Origin: Bacteroidaceae bacterium
GTDB lineage: Bacteria; Bacteroidota; Bacteroidia; Bacteroidales; Bacteroidaceae
Direction of reading: 5' to 3'
DNA length: 64,000 bases
Assembly: GCA_017619585.1 (NCBI GenBank)
Contig: JAFZSA010000034.1
Location: 372,001-436,000, forward strand
The notes under the pieces are model-generated. The model had not been told where the DNA came from. It was given only the letters and a program-made list of their open reading frames with translations, and did not search any database. Of the stretch, positions 43,871-52,658 are shown piece by piece (position 1 is the stretch's first letter; each line of letters opens with the position of its first letter). The position numbers and the translations under genes were made by a program.

Positions 43871-45091
43871 CTACAACGTTCTCTGAAGCAGAACCGTTCC
43901 ATTCTCATCAATCACCTTCAACGTTATCTTCCCATCAGCTACATCTATACGTAAAGCCGAATTGTAGCCTTGTACCAAGGTGGGGAAAGTTACACTCTCT
44001 GTTGCCTCCGTGAACGTGTACGTCTCTGGGTGCAGATGACCACATACCAACAAATCTACGTTAGCGTTGTTCAGAATGGGTGTCATTAAATCCGCAAAGA
44101 ACTTGGCACCTGCCTGTGCCTCATCTTCCGTAGCATTCGGTATAGGAAGATGACTTACCACTATGCGGTACTTTGCCGTCTGATACTCTGTGGTTTGGAC
44201 AAGTTGTTCCAGCCAACGGGCTTCTTCCCTTCTGTAAGCATTGTAAGCTGCCAAGATGGTATTACGCGCCGTTGGATCATCATCGGGCAAGGCCTCTCCC
44301 CCATCCAACAAGACAATCTCCAAGTCCCCCCATCTGTAAGCATTGTACAACTTTCCGCTCAGATGAGGGAAATACCTTTCGAAGTAATCGGCAGCATCGC
44401 CCTTTGTCTCATGGTCACCTCGCAGCATACAGAAATCCTTTTGTGTGGCAAAGGAACCGGAACTGACATTGATGAAAGATGAATAGGGATCTTCAGCCTG
44501 CAGCGCAGTACCCGAAGGAGCTGCCACCTGCATATTATCCATCATATCACCGGCATAGATGATATGGTCGGCAGAGAGCGGATTCAGCGCAGTCAGGAAT
44601 TTCTCCAGCGTTGCAGGTCGATTATGCATATCACTCAGCACCAGCAGGCTATGCGATGTAGCCTTATTATCCAGCGTACGGAAGCTATACCAGTCTGATG
44701 CATACTGGGTAGAGAACGTGGCACTGTAGGGTTTCATCTCGTCGATTCTCTGCGAACAGATACGATACTCGTATTCCGTTGCCACAGACAGCCCGTTGAT
44801 ACGAATAACAAAATTCTGCACGGGCAAGGCTGCAGAAGGAGCCTGCAGATAGTCATACACCTGATGCTGCCCCTCCACATCCTGATAATATTTGGTCACA
44901 ATGGCCTGACCTTTCTTACGCAGTTCCACCCAAGCAAAAGTGGGTTCTGTATTCTCGAACACTACGGAAACACCATCACATGAGAGTTCCTGCAGATAAG
45001 GCGAACCGCGAAAGCATGTTGTGGCAGCACTAAGGTTCACTGGCAGCAATGCCATCACAAGAACCGACAGCAGAGAATATATCTTTTTCAT
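43871..45091 (-). CDS. Secreted metallophosphoesterase, paralogue 1
   Basis: 406 residues: signal peptide (MKKIYSLLSVLVMALLPVNL), an N-terminal fibronectin-like domain of purple-acid-phosphatase type (PYLQELSCDGVSVVFENTEPT), then a calcineurin-like core with SDMHNR, GDMMDN, RGDHE, VSHLP and CGHLH. Most metallophosphatases have GNHE; here the Asn is Asp (GDHE), which may alter metal binding. It overlaps the upstream 45088-46899 gene by 4 nt. The substrate is unknown. Confidence 0.88.
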   Translation of the reverse strand: MKKIYSLLSVLVMALLPVNLSAATTCFRGSPYLQELSCDGVSVVFENTEPTFAWVELRKKGQAIVTKYYQDVEGQHQVYDYLQAPSAALPVQNFVIRINGLSVATEYEYRICSQRIDEMKPYSATFSTQYASDWYSFRTLDNKATSHSLLVLSDMHNRPATLEKFLTALNPLSADHIIYAGDMMDNMQVAAPSGTALQAEDPYSSFINVSSGSFATQKDFCMLRGDHETKGDAADYFERYFPHLSGKLYNAYRWGDLEIVLLDGGEALPDDDPTARNTILAAYNAYRREEARWLEQLVQTTEYQTAKYRIVVSHLPIPNATEDEAQAGAKFFADLMTPILNNANVDLLVCGHLHPETYTFTEATESVTFPTLVQGYNSALRIDVADGKITLKVIDENGTVLLQRTL

Positions 45092-46899
45092 CTTTTCAGC
45101 ATCTTTTTATTGTTAACAATGATAATGCCCTTATGGGGTTCCGTAGCCCTACGGCCTGAGAGGTCGTGGGACGATTGAACATTGAGCATTGAACATTGAA
45201 CATTATTAATGTTTTTGACTCCTGTTTCAGCATCTTGCAGAACGCGAAATTCTTCTTGACCTTCAGAATAGGGAATATAGGCCGATCCTGCAGCTATCTG
45301 CTTCGATGTGGATTTCTGGAATCCCACTTGTCCGCTCTTCACCTTCAACAGCGCCATAGTGCCAGCCTCCACATCTTTGCGGTCCTCACAATTAGCCACC
45401 AAAACATTATTCTCTATGGCAGGCACCTCCTGTGTTGTGCTCCAGAAAGTATAGGTACCCTTGGCAGCATGGAGAACGACAGCCGTACGGGCAGGAATAA
45501 CATCACCATCATAAGGAACCATAGAAAGAATCCCCTCTTTTTCTGCCACGCTATAGACCTCAACATCCTCAGGAACTTCTGCAGGGAAGGAAACGCTCAG
45601 CACTGACCATCCCGATGTGGGAACCGTAATCTGATGATAGGCACGCTGCAGGTACCAAGAAGAGCAATAACCGGGATAAAGATAACCTCCAGGATGAGCT
45701 GTAACAGGGCCATCAGAAGGCTTTCCATACAGTCCTTTCTCGCCTACCCACGAATCATCTGCCGTAAGGATGTTATCCGGAGCATCGGCATCAGCAATGG
45801 TAAACATACCCTCGGTATCATAGTTAAAGAGCTGACGGCCCGTCCATCTTCCCAAGTAATCCTGCATAGTAACACAATCTTTGCCTGGAGACAAATGGAA
45901 TACTGTGGAACCGTCATTGATGCTGGCATTGTTCCATCGGAGCATCAACTGTCCGTCTGTCTCCTGCATACGTATCACCTTCTGCTTGTTCTGTCGTAGC
46001 ACAAAGGCACGGTAAGCGCTGGTCAGCCAGTAATATCCCTCCACCAAAGGATTTATGACAGTAGGAGCAGCCTCCTCATATGCCTGTGAGGCCTGTTGGA
46101 GTCGAAGAATGATATCATCCGCTTGTTCCGATGTCGTATTCTTATTATCAGCCAGTTTCTGAGCCTCATCTATACAATCCTGCAACGAACTGCTTAACAA
46201 TGGCGTAACCTGACCGGGATTGTCTCCGTTGGGATAGAGAGCCAAGGTGCCCCTTGCATGACCCAAAGCTCTACGGATAGTGATAGAAGGAGTTATCATA
46301 TCTGCATTCAACGGGGTAAGAACCTGCAAAGCATCCAGTCCATGTGCTTTGGCAGCCAAAGAATCAAACAGCGCAGCCTTCTGGAATTGCTGCATGATGT
46401 AATGATCTACGGGCCATGGTGACGTATCCTCTTCCTGTCGCAGGAAGAAGTGCTGACCGGGTCTGGCACTATGTGTTACCAGATGACGGTCATAGCGTGC
46501 AACACTCAGGTAGGAATATGCCTCACCCGAGCAACTCTGTATGGTATAGCTGCCGTCGGTATTGGCTGCAAAGTAATAAGTTCTGTTAGCCAGATTGGCA
46601 GATGTAGAGCTTATGCTGTACAAATACGCATGTTCTCCGTTCTTGCCTAACGGATTAAGATAATCCGCAGCATTGCCATAGACACTTCGCAAAGCATCCG
46701 TATCATAGGAATAAAGATACCCGTCCTTCTCCTGTGCCAGGGCTCCTATAGTATAATACCCGTCAGGAATCGGTTCCTGGGCTCGTACCCCTGTTGTCAT
46801 TAATAACAATCCAAGGAGAACCGGGTAACATTGAGAATTGAGAATTGAACGTTGAGAATTGAACATTGAATATTGAATATTGAACATTGAGAATTTCAC
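45088..46899 (-). CDS. Secreted protein of unknown function with repeat-derived N-terminus and T9SS tail
   Basis: 603 residues. The N-terminal 22 residues (MKFSMFNIQYSMFNSQRSIL and so on) are translated from a TTGAACA-type DNA repeat; a normal signal-peptide core follows (CYPVLLGLLLMTTGVRAQ). The body has two repeats beginning DGYYTIGALAQEKDGYLYSY and EGYYWLTSAYRAF, a helical linker, and a beta-sandwich. Before the sorting tail (SHDLSGRRATEPHKGI) lies another repeat-derived stretch, NNVQCSMLNVQSS. The function is not recognised. The start may instead be further in, but then the n-region would be lost. Confidence 0.7.
   Translation of the reverse strand: MKFSMFNIQYSMFNSQRSILNSQCYPVLLGLLLMTTGVRAQEPIPDGYYTIGALAQEKDGYLYSYDTDALRSVYGNAADYLNPLGKNGEHAYLYSISSTSANLANRTYYFAANTDGSYTIQSCSGEAYSYLSVARYDRHLVTHSARPGQHFFLRQEEDTSPWPVDHYIMQQFQKAALFDSLAAKAHGLDALQVLTPLNADMITPSITIRRALGHARGTLALYPNGDNPGQVTPLLSSSLQDCIDEAQKLADNKNTTSEQADDIILRLQQASQAYEEAAPTVINPLVEGYYWLTSAYRAFVLRQNKQKVIRMQETDGQLMLRWNNASINDGSTVFHLSPGKDCVTMQDYLGRWTGRQLFNYDTEGMFTIADADAPDNILTADDSWVGEKGLYGKPSDGPVTAHPGGYLYPGYCSSWYLQRAYHQITVPTSGWSVLSVSFPAEVPEDVEVYSVAEKEGILSMVPYDGDVIPARTAVVLHAAKGTYTFWSTTQEVPAIENNVLVANCEDRKDVEAGTMALLKVKSGQVGFQKSTSKQIAAGSAYIPYSEGQEEFRVLQDAETGVKNINNVQCSMLNVQSSHDLSGRRATEPHKGIIIVNNKKMLKR
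45170..45203 (-). repeat. TTGAACA-type repeat inside the linker before the sorting tail
   Basis: ATTGAACATTGAGCATTGAA and one further copy, about four units. On the coding strand it gives VQCSMLNVQSS. Confidence 0.8.
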
Positions 46900-47019
46900 T
46901 AACCACTAACCCCTAACCGCTAACCGCATAACTATGAACTATGAATTGTGAATTATGAATTATGAATTGTGAATTGTGAATTATGAATTGTGAATTGTGA
47001 ATTATGAATTGTGAATTAT
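46829..47019. repeat. Compound simple-repeat array, three unit types
   Basis: 46829-46893 repeats TTGAGAA/TTGAACA/TTGAATA; 46900-46928 repeats CTAACC(G/C); 46932-47019 repeats GAATTGTG/GAATTATG about eleven times. The first block encodes the N-terminus of the 45088-46899 gene. The whole sits between two same-strand genes and shows no terminator. Confidence 0.85.
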
Positions 47020-47029
47020 AAACTAAAGC

Positions 47030-48298
47030 CTACTCCCCCAACTTAGTGGTTATATATATAAGTTTTCTGCCCGCCTTGGCATCCTTCACTTTCTTATCCA
47101 ACAGCACTTTTCCCTCAGAGGAGACAATCTTCAGGTTGAAGTTCCCGTCGGCAATATCAATTCGCATGGCACTGTGGTTACCTATATTATACTCCTCGAA
47201 CTGATTACCCTTGTTGTTATAGTTCTTTTCCATGTAGGTGTAGGTAGCAGGGTGATAATGACCGCTGATAAGCATATCTATATCACACTGCTTAAGCAAG
47301 GGAGTGAGCAGACTTATCAGTTGTGGCTCACCACCGAACTTGTCGGTGGGTTTATCATTATTCAGCAACATGGTAAAATGACAGATAAGAATACGGTACT
47401 TGGCCGTACGGAACTCGTCAGTCTGGATAAGATTCTGAAACCAGCGAACCATCTCCTCGCGATAACTGTAGAATGAAGCCATACCGTAATACTCTTCAGC
47501 TGTATCAATTTTATCCTCTCCACTATCCAACAGGATAATCTCCAAATCGCCCCACCGGTATGCATTATAGATGTGTCCGCTTTTATGAGGGTAGTATTCC
47601 ATGAAATGACGCGACAGATTACCGCGTGTCTCGTGATTACCTCGCACCAACTCGAATGGCTTATTCTGTGCAAACAGATTCACACTGGTATTGATAAAAC
47701 CTGTGTAAGGCTCTTGTGAGTTATTCTGCATGTAGTTAATCATATCTCCGTTGTAGATAATACGGTCACAGGTCTGGTAGTCGAGATACTTCAGCAATGC
47801 CTGCAGCGTATCCGGACGATTATGCATATCACTGGTAATAAAGATATGATGCTCGGTCTGATGAGGATCCTGTGTGGTGAACTGAGTCCACGAACCGGTA
47901 TAGGTGGTAGAGAAGGCCGTACCGGCGGAAACTCCATTGGAATTCTCTGACAAGACCTTATGTGCCTTTATACGGTACTCATATGTTGTAGCAGGCTTTA
48001 AGCCCTCTGCCCTAATAGCAAAGTTCTGTACGGGAACGGCAGAATTCTTCTTGCTCAGAATCTGACTATATGCCTTAATCCTGCCGTTCACTGTCTGGTA
48101 ATACGGTGTCACCTCAGTACTACCCTTCTCCCTGACTTCTATCCATGATACAGAGGGAATCCCATGTTCAAAAACAACGGTCACCCCGTCTGTTGTCAGT
48201 TCCTGCAGGTACGGGCCATATGTCATCCACGACTGCGCCCTCACCTGCAACAGGCAGAGTGTCAGCATAATAATAAAGAAAAGCCTTTTGTTTCTCAT
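47030..48298 (-). CDS. Secreted metallophosphoesterase, paralogue 2
   Basis: 422 residues, same layout as 43871-45091 (signal peptide, PYLQELTTDGVTVVFEHGIPS domain, phosphoesterase core). The motifs SDMHNR, NGDMIN, RGNHE, ICHFTM and SGHYHP are complete, with the usual GNHE. The two copies flank the unknown secreted protein, as if a duplicated pair had taken in a gene. Both likely act in the periplasm or at the surface on phosphate esters. Confidence 0.88.
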   Translation of the reverse strand: MRNKRLFFIIMLTLCLLQVRAQSWMTYGPYLQELTTDGVTVVFEHGIPSVSWIEVREKGSTEVTPYYQTVNGRIKAYSQILSKKNSAVPVQNFAIRAEGLKPATTYEYRIKAHKVLSENSNGVSAGTAFSTTYTGSWTQFTTQDPHQTEHHIFITSDMHNRPDTLQALLKYLDYQTCDRIIYNGDMINYMQNNSQEPYTGFINTSVNLFAQNKPFELVRGNHETRGNLSRHFMEYYPHKSGHIYNAYRWGDLEIILLDSGEDKIDTAEEYYGMASFYSYREEMVRWFQNLIQTDEFRTAKYRILICHFTMLLNNDKPTDKFGGEPQLISLLTPLLKQCDIDMLISGHYHPATYTYMEKNYNNKGNQFEEYNIGNHSAMRIDIADGNFNLKIVSSEGKVLLDKKVKDAKAGRKLIYITTKLGE

Positions 48299-48340
48299 AT
48301 ATAGAAAAGGTTATGCGGTTTTGTCATGTCTTTCAGCGGG

Positions 48341-48369
48341 CAAAGTTAAACAATATTCTAATATACAAA
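48341..48369 (-). promoter_or_regulatory. Promoter of phosphoesterase paralogue 2
   Basis: On the minus strand TTTG (48369-48366), 17 nt, TAACTTTG (48348-48341). The spacing is a little short. It lies 42 nt before the ATG at 48298. Confidence 0.5.
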
Positions 48370-48632
48370 GACTACCTTATCTTTTTTTTATGATGAAACA
48401 CTAAAAAACAGAAAAACCATGCCCTCTTATATATAAATAAGGTAATGAAGTGAGTCTGAAAAAGAGTGCATTTTAAGCCAATTCGGTGCTTTTTCAGTTG
48501 AGTTAATAGGGCTATTCTGCACAAAAACACAAGAATACCCATTAATTACACGTTAAATTTACCGCTCATGCTCCTTTCTGTTAATATTCGTGTAGCTTTT
48601 GATATCTTTTTGCACATTTTTGCACGTTTTTA
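48370..48632. other. Divergent intergenic region with a possible hairpin
   Basis: Between the phosphoesterase and GH115 promoters. CTGAAAAAG (48456-48464) and CTTTTTCAG (48489-48497) are inverted repeats with a 24-nt loop. TTTTTGCAC is repeated at 48607 and 48619. No gene was found. Confidence 0.4.
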
Positions 48633-48663
48633 TTTGTACATAATAAGATATTTGCTATTTTTG
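48633..48663 (+). promoter_or_regulatory. Promoter of the GH115 gene
   Basis: TTTG (48633-48636), 19 nt, TATTTTTG (48656-48663), 18 nt before the chosen ATG at 48682. It excludes the upstream ATG at 48568. Confidence 0.8.
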
Positions 48664-48681
48664 CAAACAAATACAAAAGAA

Positions 48682-51600
48682 ATGGCAAATTTAAGTTTGA
48701 ATTTACATAGATTTTTACACAACTCTGTGCTTTTGCTGTCGTTACTTTACGTTACCATAGCAAAAGCCGACATCACGTTTACCGAAACAGGGGCAAATGG
48801 ATTCCCCATAGTCGGTAACAGCAAGAATGCAGTTTTGGTTGTGGATGCCCATGATGCCGAAGTGGTTACCACCGTAGCTAACTGTGTTATTCAAGACATC
48901 AAGGCTGTTACAGGAAAAACACTACTTTTACAGAACAACCTGAAAAGCGGTGACTACCCCATTATTGCCGGAACATTGGGTAATTCCACATTCATTGACA
49001 ATCTACTGAAAGCAGGCAAGATAGACACCACTGGCGTAACAGACCAATGGGAAGCCTATACCCTGCAACTAATAAAGAATCCTACCGACGGCATAGAGGA
49101 GGCCTTGGTAATCATTGGCGGTACACCAAGAGGAACAGCTTACGGTCTGTTCGAGATCAGTCGGCGTATTGGCGTTTCGCCCTATATATGGTGGGCCGAT
49201 GTTGAGCCAGCTCCCATGAATGCCATCTATGCAAATGGTGACCGCACAGAAGTGGAAGCGCCATCAGTAAAATACAGAGGACTTTTCATCAACGATGAAG
49301 ACTGGGCCCTTTTACCTTGGGCTAAGAAAACTATTGATGCCAGCTGCAACAACATTGGTCCCAACACATATGAAAAGGTAATGGAACTGCTGCTGCGTCT
49401 GCGTGCCAACTGTCTATGGCCTGCCAAGCATGGTAGCTCCAAGGCATTCTGGTCTATGGCGGAAAACAAACGTCTGGCCAAGGCATGGGCTATAGTAATG
49501 AGTAGCGGCGACAGCATGCTACGCGACAACCTTTGGGAGTGGCCACGCTTCAAGAGTGGCAACAACAGTAGCAACTTCACCTTCGCCAACAATCCCGAGG
49601 GCTGCTTTGACTATTGGGCCAAACGTGCCGGAGAGGCACGTGACTATGAGGGTATCTATGACATAGGTATGCGTGGACTGCAAGATGTGGCGTTATTAGG
49701 TTACGAAGGTCAGGAAGCGCAGTTGGCTGGTCTGAAGGATATCATAGAATGTCAGCGTAAGATTATCACAGACTCCCTGGGTGGCGACCCAACAAAGGTT
49801 CCGCAGATATACATTCCTTACAAGGAGGCACTGACACTCTACAATGCAGGACTGAAGATTCCTGATGATGTCACTCTCTGCTGGGTGGATGACAACTACG
49901 CTTATATCCGTCAGCTTCCTACAGCAACCGAACAGAAACGCAGTGGTGGCAATGGTATTTACTATCATCTTTCTTATTTGGGCAATCCCTGTTCCTACAT
50001 CTGGCTGAGCACCATCTCACCTTCGCTGATAAGCTACGAACTATGCAAAGCCTACGAGAATGGCATGCAACGCTTCTGGATGATTAACGTAGGCGACATA
50101 AAGCCAGCCGAGGTAGAGTTTGAGTTCTGTATGGAGCTGGCATGGAACGTCAAGAGCTGGACACCCGAGAATGCCTGGAAGTTCAGTCGTTGGTGGGCAG
50201 CCAAGACCTTTGGCGAGGATTTGGCTGATGAGTTGGCCGATATACGCCTGGAGCATTACCGACTGGCTGCACAGAGCAAACCCGAGACAGTACGCGAAGT
50301 AGTCTTCACACACGAGGAGATGAAACAGCGTATTCTCGACTATCAGAATCTGGCCCGTAGGGTGCAGAATCTGGAAGCCAGTATCCCCACCCGTTTGAAG
50401 GACGCTTATTTCGAACTTTTCACCTACCCCATTGTGGCAACAGCTGATATGAATATCAAGCTCTTGGGCGCCAACCTGAGCTTCTGGTATGCCGGCATGG
50501 GCGACCGTTTGAACAGCACGCAATATGCGGCTCTCTCTCGTACCAGTTACGATAACATCGTCTATCTGACAGACTACTTCAACAACACACTGGCAGGCGG
50601 AAAATGGAACGGCATCATGAGTATGCGTCCCAATGCCAGCATGACCAGTCAGTTCGGTCCCGTATATGCCGCAACATCCAGTGAGGTTAACGAGGTGAAA
50701 GGCGAGATGTTCACTGATGATATGACACTCATTGCCGCATCTGATTTTACCAACAGCCGAGGCAACTGGCAATTGCTGCAGAATTTAGGCGTCAGCGACA
50801 GCAGCATGACTGTCTGGCCCATAGACTACACAAAATACACAACCACAACAGCTCGCAGCAAGGGACCGTACCTGGAGTATAGCGTACCCATGAAAAAAGG
50901 TTCCTACCAGATTGTCGTGCGCTGCCTTCCTACATTCCCCATCACCACCAGTAATGATCTGGTAGTTGGAATGGCCATGGGCACAGGTTCCGTAACAACA
51001 GCCAGCATCAAGTGCAGTGCTGAGACAAACAGATGGAGTGACAATGTGATGTACGGCTACTCTGAGGCACGCTTCACATATAAGGCTACAACCGAGAAAA
51101 ACTACCAGTTACGCATCTATGCCATGAATCCCGCTATTGTGGTCAGTCAGATTATGTATCGCCAGATGGATGCAGAGGAAGATGACAACCTTGCCCCCCA
51201 ACTGATGGTGAACCCCGACTTCGAACAATACAAGAGCGGTAGCAGCGTACTTACCAACACCGATGGTTCTATCCGTCGTGGAGTCCCCTACGGATGGACT
51301 TTGAAGGGAACTCTCAACGGTAACTCCTACGGCATCAACAAAGACGAGTCTATCAAGGGTGACGACAGTAACCTCTGCTGGATTAAGTCGAAACCCATGC
51401 CAGAGGACTGCGAACTCTACCAGACCGTTCCTGCAGAAAAACTCACGCCGGGCATCTACGAGGTAGGCTGCTGGCTATGGGTACAGTCGGGCAAACGAGG
51501 ATCTTGTCGTCTCTTTGCCAATGACCACGTGCAATACTATGCCTATAAGCATGATTACGACCAGATTCTGAAAGAAGACGAGGTGAATACCTTTGCAGGA

Positions 51601-52608
51601 TACAAAGCCGGATACGAGACTCATACTATTATGCACCCTATGCGCGTAGTGCTGAAGATACAAGAAGGCGAGGATCTGCGTCTGGGCATCAAGACCAGTT
51701 GTATCAGCAATGCCGGAGCACAGACCGACGAGACTGGATGGTTCAAAGTTGACCATTTCACAATCCGCCGATTGGCAGACCTTCCCACAACAGACCCCGA
51801 TTCATTAACTCAGGAGTTACTGGTGAATCCCGACTTCGAATATAAGGATGCCAACACCCTGGCGGAGGGTAAGAATGTATTGAACGCTGTTCCCTACGGA
51901 TGGGAGATGTCCTACACAGGTAACTACACTATGACCACCTCAGGCATCTATGGCAAGGGAGATGGCATGCACGGACAGAACTACTGCGCCTTCACGCCCA
52001 GCGGTCTCCGACCCATCCCCGAGGATTTCTGCCTCTATCAGACCATACCTGCCAACAAGCTGAAGGCCAACACAACATACCGTGTGAGCTGCTTGTTCTG
52101 GAGCGAGAAAGGATTGGAAGGTCAAGGGCGTCTGTTTGCCAACAATCAAGTGCAATACTTCAGCACTCCCCGCACTTACCAGAACAACCTGACTGAAGGC
52201 GAGACATCTACCTTTGCATCATATACCGACGGCGTGGGCATCAATGCCTCTGCTATGCAGGAGCTGAGCGTATTGGTAACAGTAGCGGAGGGTGAAGACC
52301 TGACCCTTGGCATCCGCTCTGGTTGCAGGAAAAGCGATGGCAAGTTAGCTACCGGAACAGACCGTACAGGTAAGTTCCGCGTGGACTACTTCCGCATCGA
52401 AGAAGTGGAAACTAACAATGATGCCACAGACGCCATAGATAGGGTTCAAAATTCAAAAATCAAAATTCAAAATGATGCCGTTTACGATCTGTATGGCAGA
52501 AGAATGTTCAATGGTCAATCCTCAATGTTCAATGGTCAATCCTCAATGTTCAATGGCTTAAAGAAGGGTATCTACATCCTGAAGGGGAAAAAGTACATCA
52601 TCCATTAA
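48682..52608 (+). CDS. GH115-type alpha-glucuronidase with C-terminal modules and T9SS tail
   Basis: 1308 residues. After a signal sequence (NSVLLLSLLYVTIAKA) comes the GH115 family core: IIGGTPRGTAYGLFEISRRI, SPYIWWADVEP, YRGLFINDEDWALLPWAKK, LWPAKHGSSKAFW, HLSYLGNPCSYIWL. GH115 enzymes remove glucuronic or methylglucuronic acid from xylan. The tail has two related modules starting LMVNPDFEQYKSGSS and LLVNPDFEYKDANT, each followed by PYGW and CELYQTVPA/CLYQTIPA, probably sugar-binding. Then come repeat-derived NSKIKIQN and three MFNGQSS units, and the sorting tail. The start fits the promoter and gives a signal peptide. Confidence 0.9.
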   Translation: MANLSLNLHRFLHNSVLLLSLLYVTIAKADITFTETGANGFPIVGNSKNAVLVVDAHDAEVVTTVANCVIQDIKAVTGKTLLLQNNLKSGDYPIIAGTLGNSTFIDNLLKAGKIDTTGVTDQWEAYTLQLIKNPTDGIEEALVIIGGTPRGTAYGLFEISRRIGVSPYIWWADVEPAPMNAIYANGDRTEVEAPSVKYRGLFINDEDWALLPWAKKTIDASCNNIGPNTYEKVMELLLRLRANCLWPAKHGSSKAFWSMAENKRLAKAWAIVMSSGDSMLRDNLWEWPRFKSGNNSSNFTFANNPEGCFDYWAKRAGEARDYEGIYDIGMRGLQDVALLGYEGQEAQLAGLKDIIECQRKIITDSLGGDPTKVPQIYIPYKEALTLYNAGLKIPDDVTLCWVDDNYAYIRQLPTATEQKRSGGNGIYYHLSYLGNPCSYIWLSTISPSLISYELCKAYENGMQRFWMINVGDIKPAEVEFEFCMELAWNVKSWTPENAWKFSRWWAAKTFGEDLADELADIRLEHYRLAAQSKPETVREVVFTHEEMKQRILDYQNLARRVQNLEASIPTRLKDAYFELFTYPIVATADMNIKLLGANLSFWYAGMGDRLNSTQYAALSRTSYDNIVYLTDYFNNTLAGGKWNGIMSMRPNASMTSQFGPVYAATSSEVNEVKGEMFTDDMTLIAASDFTNSRGNWQLLQNLGVSDSSMTVWPIDYTKYTTTTARSKGPYLEYSVPMKKGSYQIVVRCLPTFPITTSNDLVVGMAMGTGSVTTASIKCSAETNRWSDNVMYGYSEARFTYKATTEKNYQLRIYAMNPAIVVSQIMYRQMDAEEDDNLAPQLMVNPDFEQYKSGSSVLTNTDGSIRRGVPYGWTLKGTLNGNSYGINKDESIKGDDSNLCWIKSKPMPEDCELYQTVPAEKLTPGIYEVGCWLWVQSGKRGSCRLFANDHVQYYAYKHDYDQILKEDEVNTFAGYKAGYETHTIMHPMRVVLKIQEGEDLRLGIKTSCISNAGAQTDETGWFKVDHFTIRRLADLPTTDPDSLTQELLVNPDFEYKDANTLAEGKNVLNAVPYGWEMSYTGNYTMTTSGIYGKGDGMHGQNYCAFTPSGLRPIPEDFCLYQTIPANKLKANTTYRVSCLFWSEKGLEGQGRLFANNQVQYFSTPRTYQNNLTEGETSTFASYTDGVGINASAMQELSVLVTVAEGEDLTLGIRSGCRKSDGKLATGTDRTGKFRVDYFRIEEVETNNDATDAIDRVQNSKIKIQNDAVYDLYGRRMFNGQSSMFNGQSSMFNGLKKGIYILKGKKYIIH
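52445..52472 (+). repeat. CAAAATT-type repeat near the end of the GH115 gene
   Basis: TTCAAAATTCAAAAATCAAA and another unit, translated as VQNSKIKIQND. A related repeat encodes EIQNSKFEIQND in the cotH gene. Confidence 0.75.
52504..52556 (+). repeat. 21-bp in-frame tandem repeat in the T9SS tail
   Basis: AATGTTCAATGGTCAATCCT plus one C, present two and a half times in frame, giving MFNGQSS twice and MFNG. It splits the sorting tail YDLYGRR from LKKGIYILKGKK. Confidence 0.9.
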
Positions 52609-52658
52609 CTATGAACAATTCAAAATACTTATTAACATACTAACCCAACAAATTAACA

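Noticed and set aside
46932..47019. Possible CRISPR or integron-like array of GAATTGTG units
   Set aside because: A contiguous simple repeat with no unique spacers.
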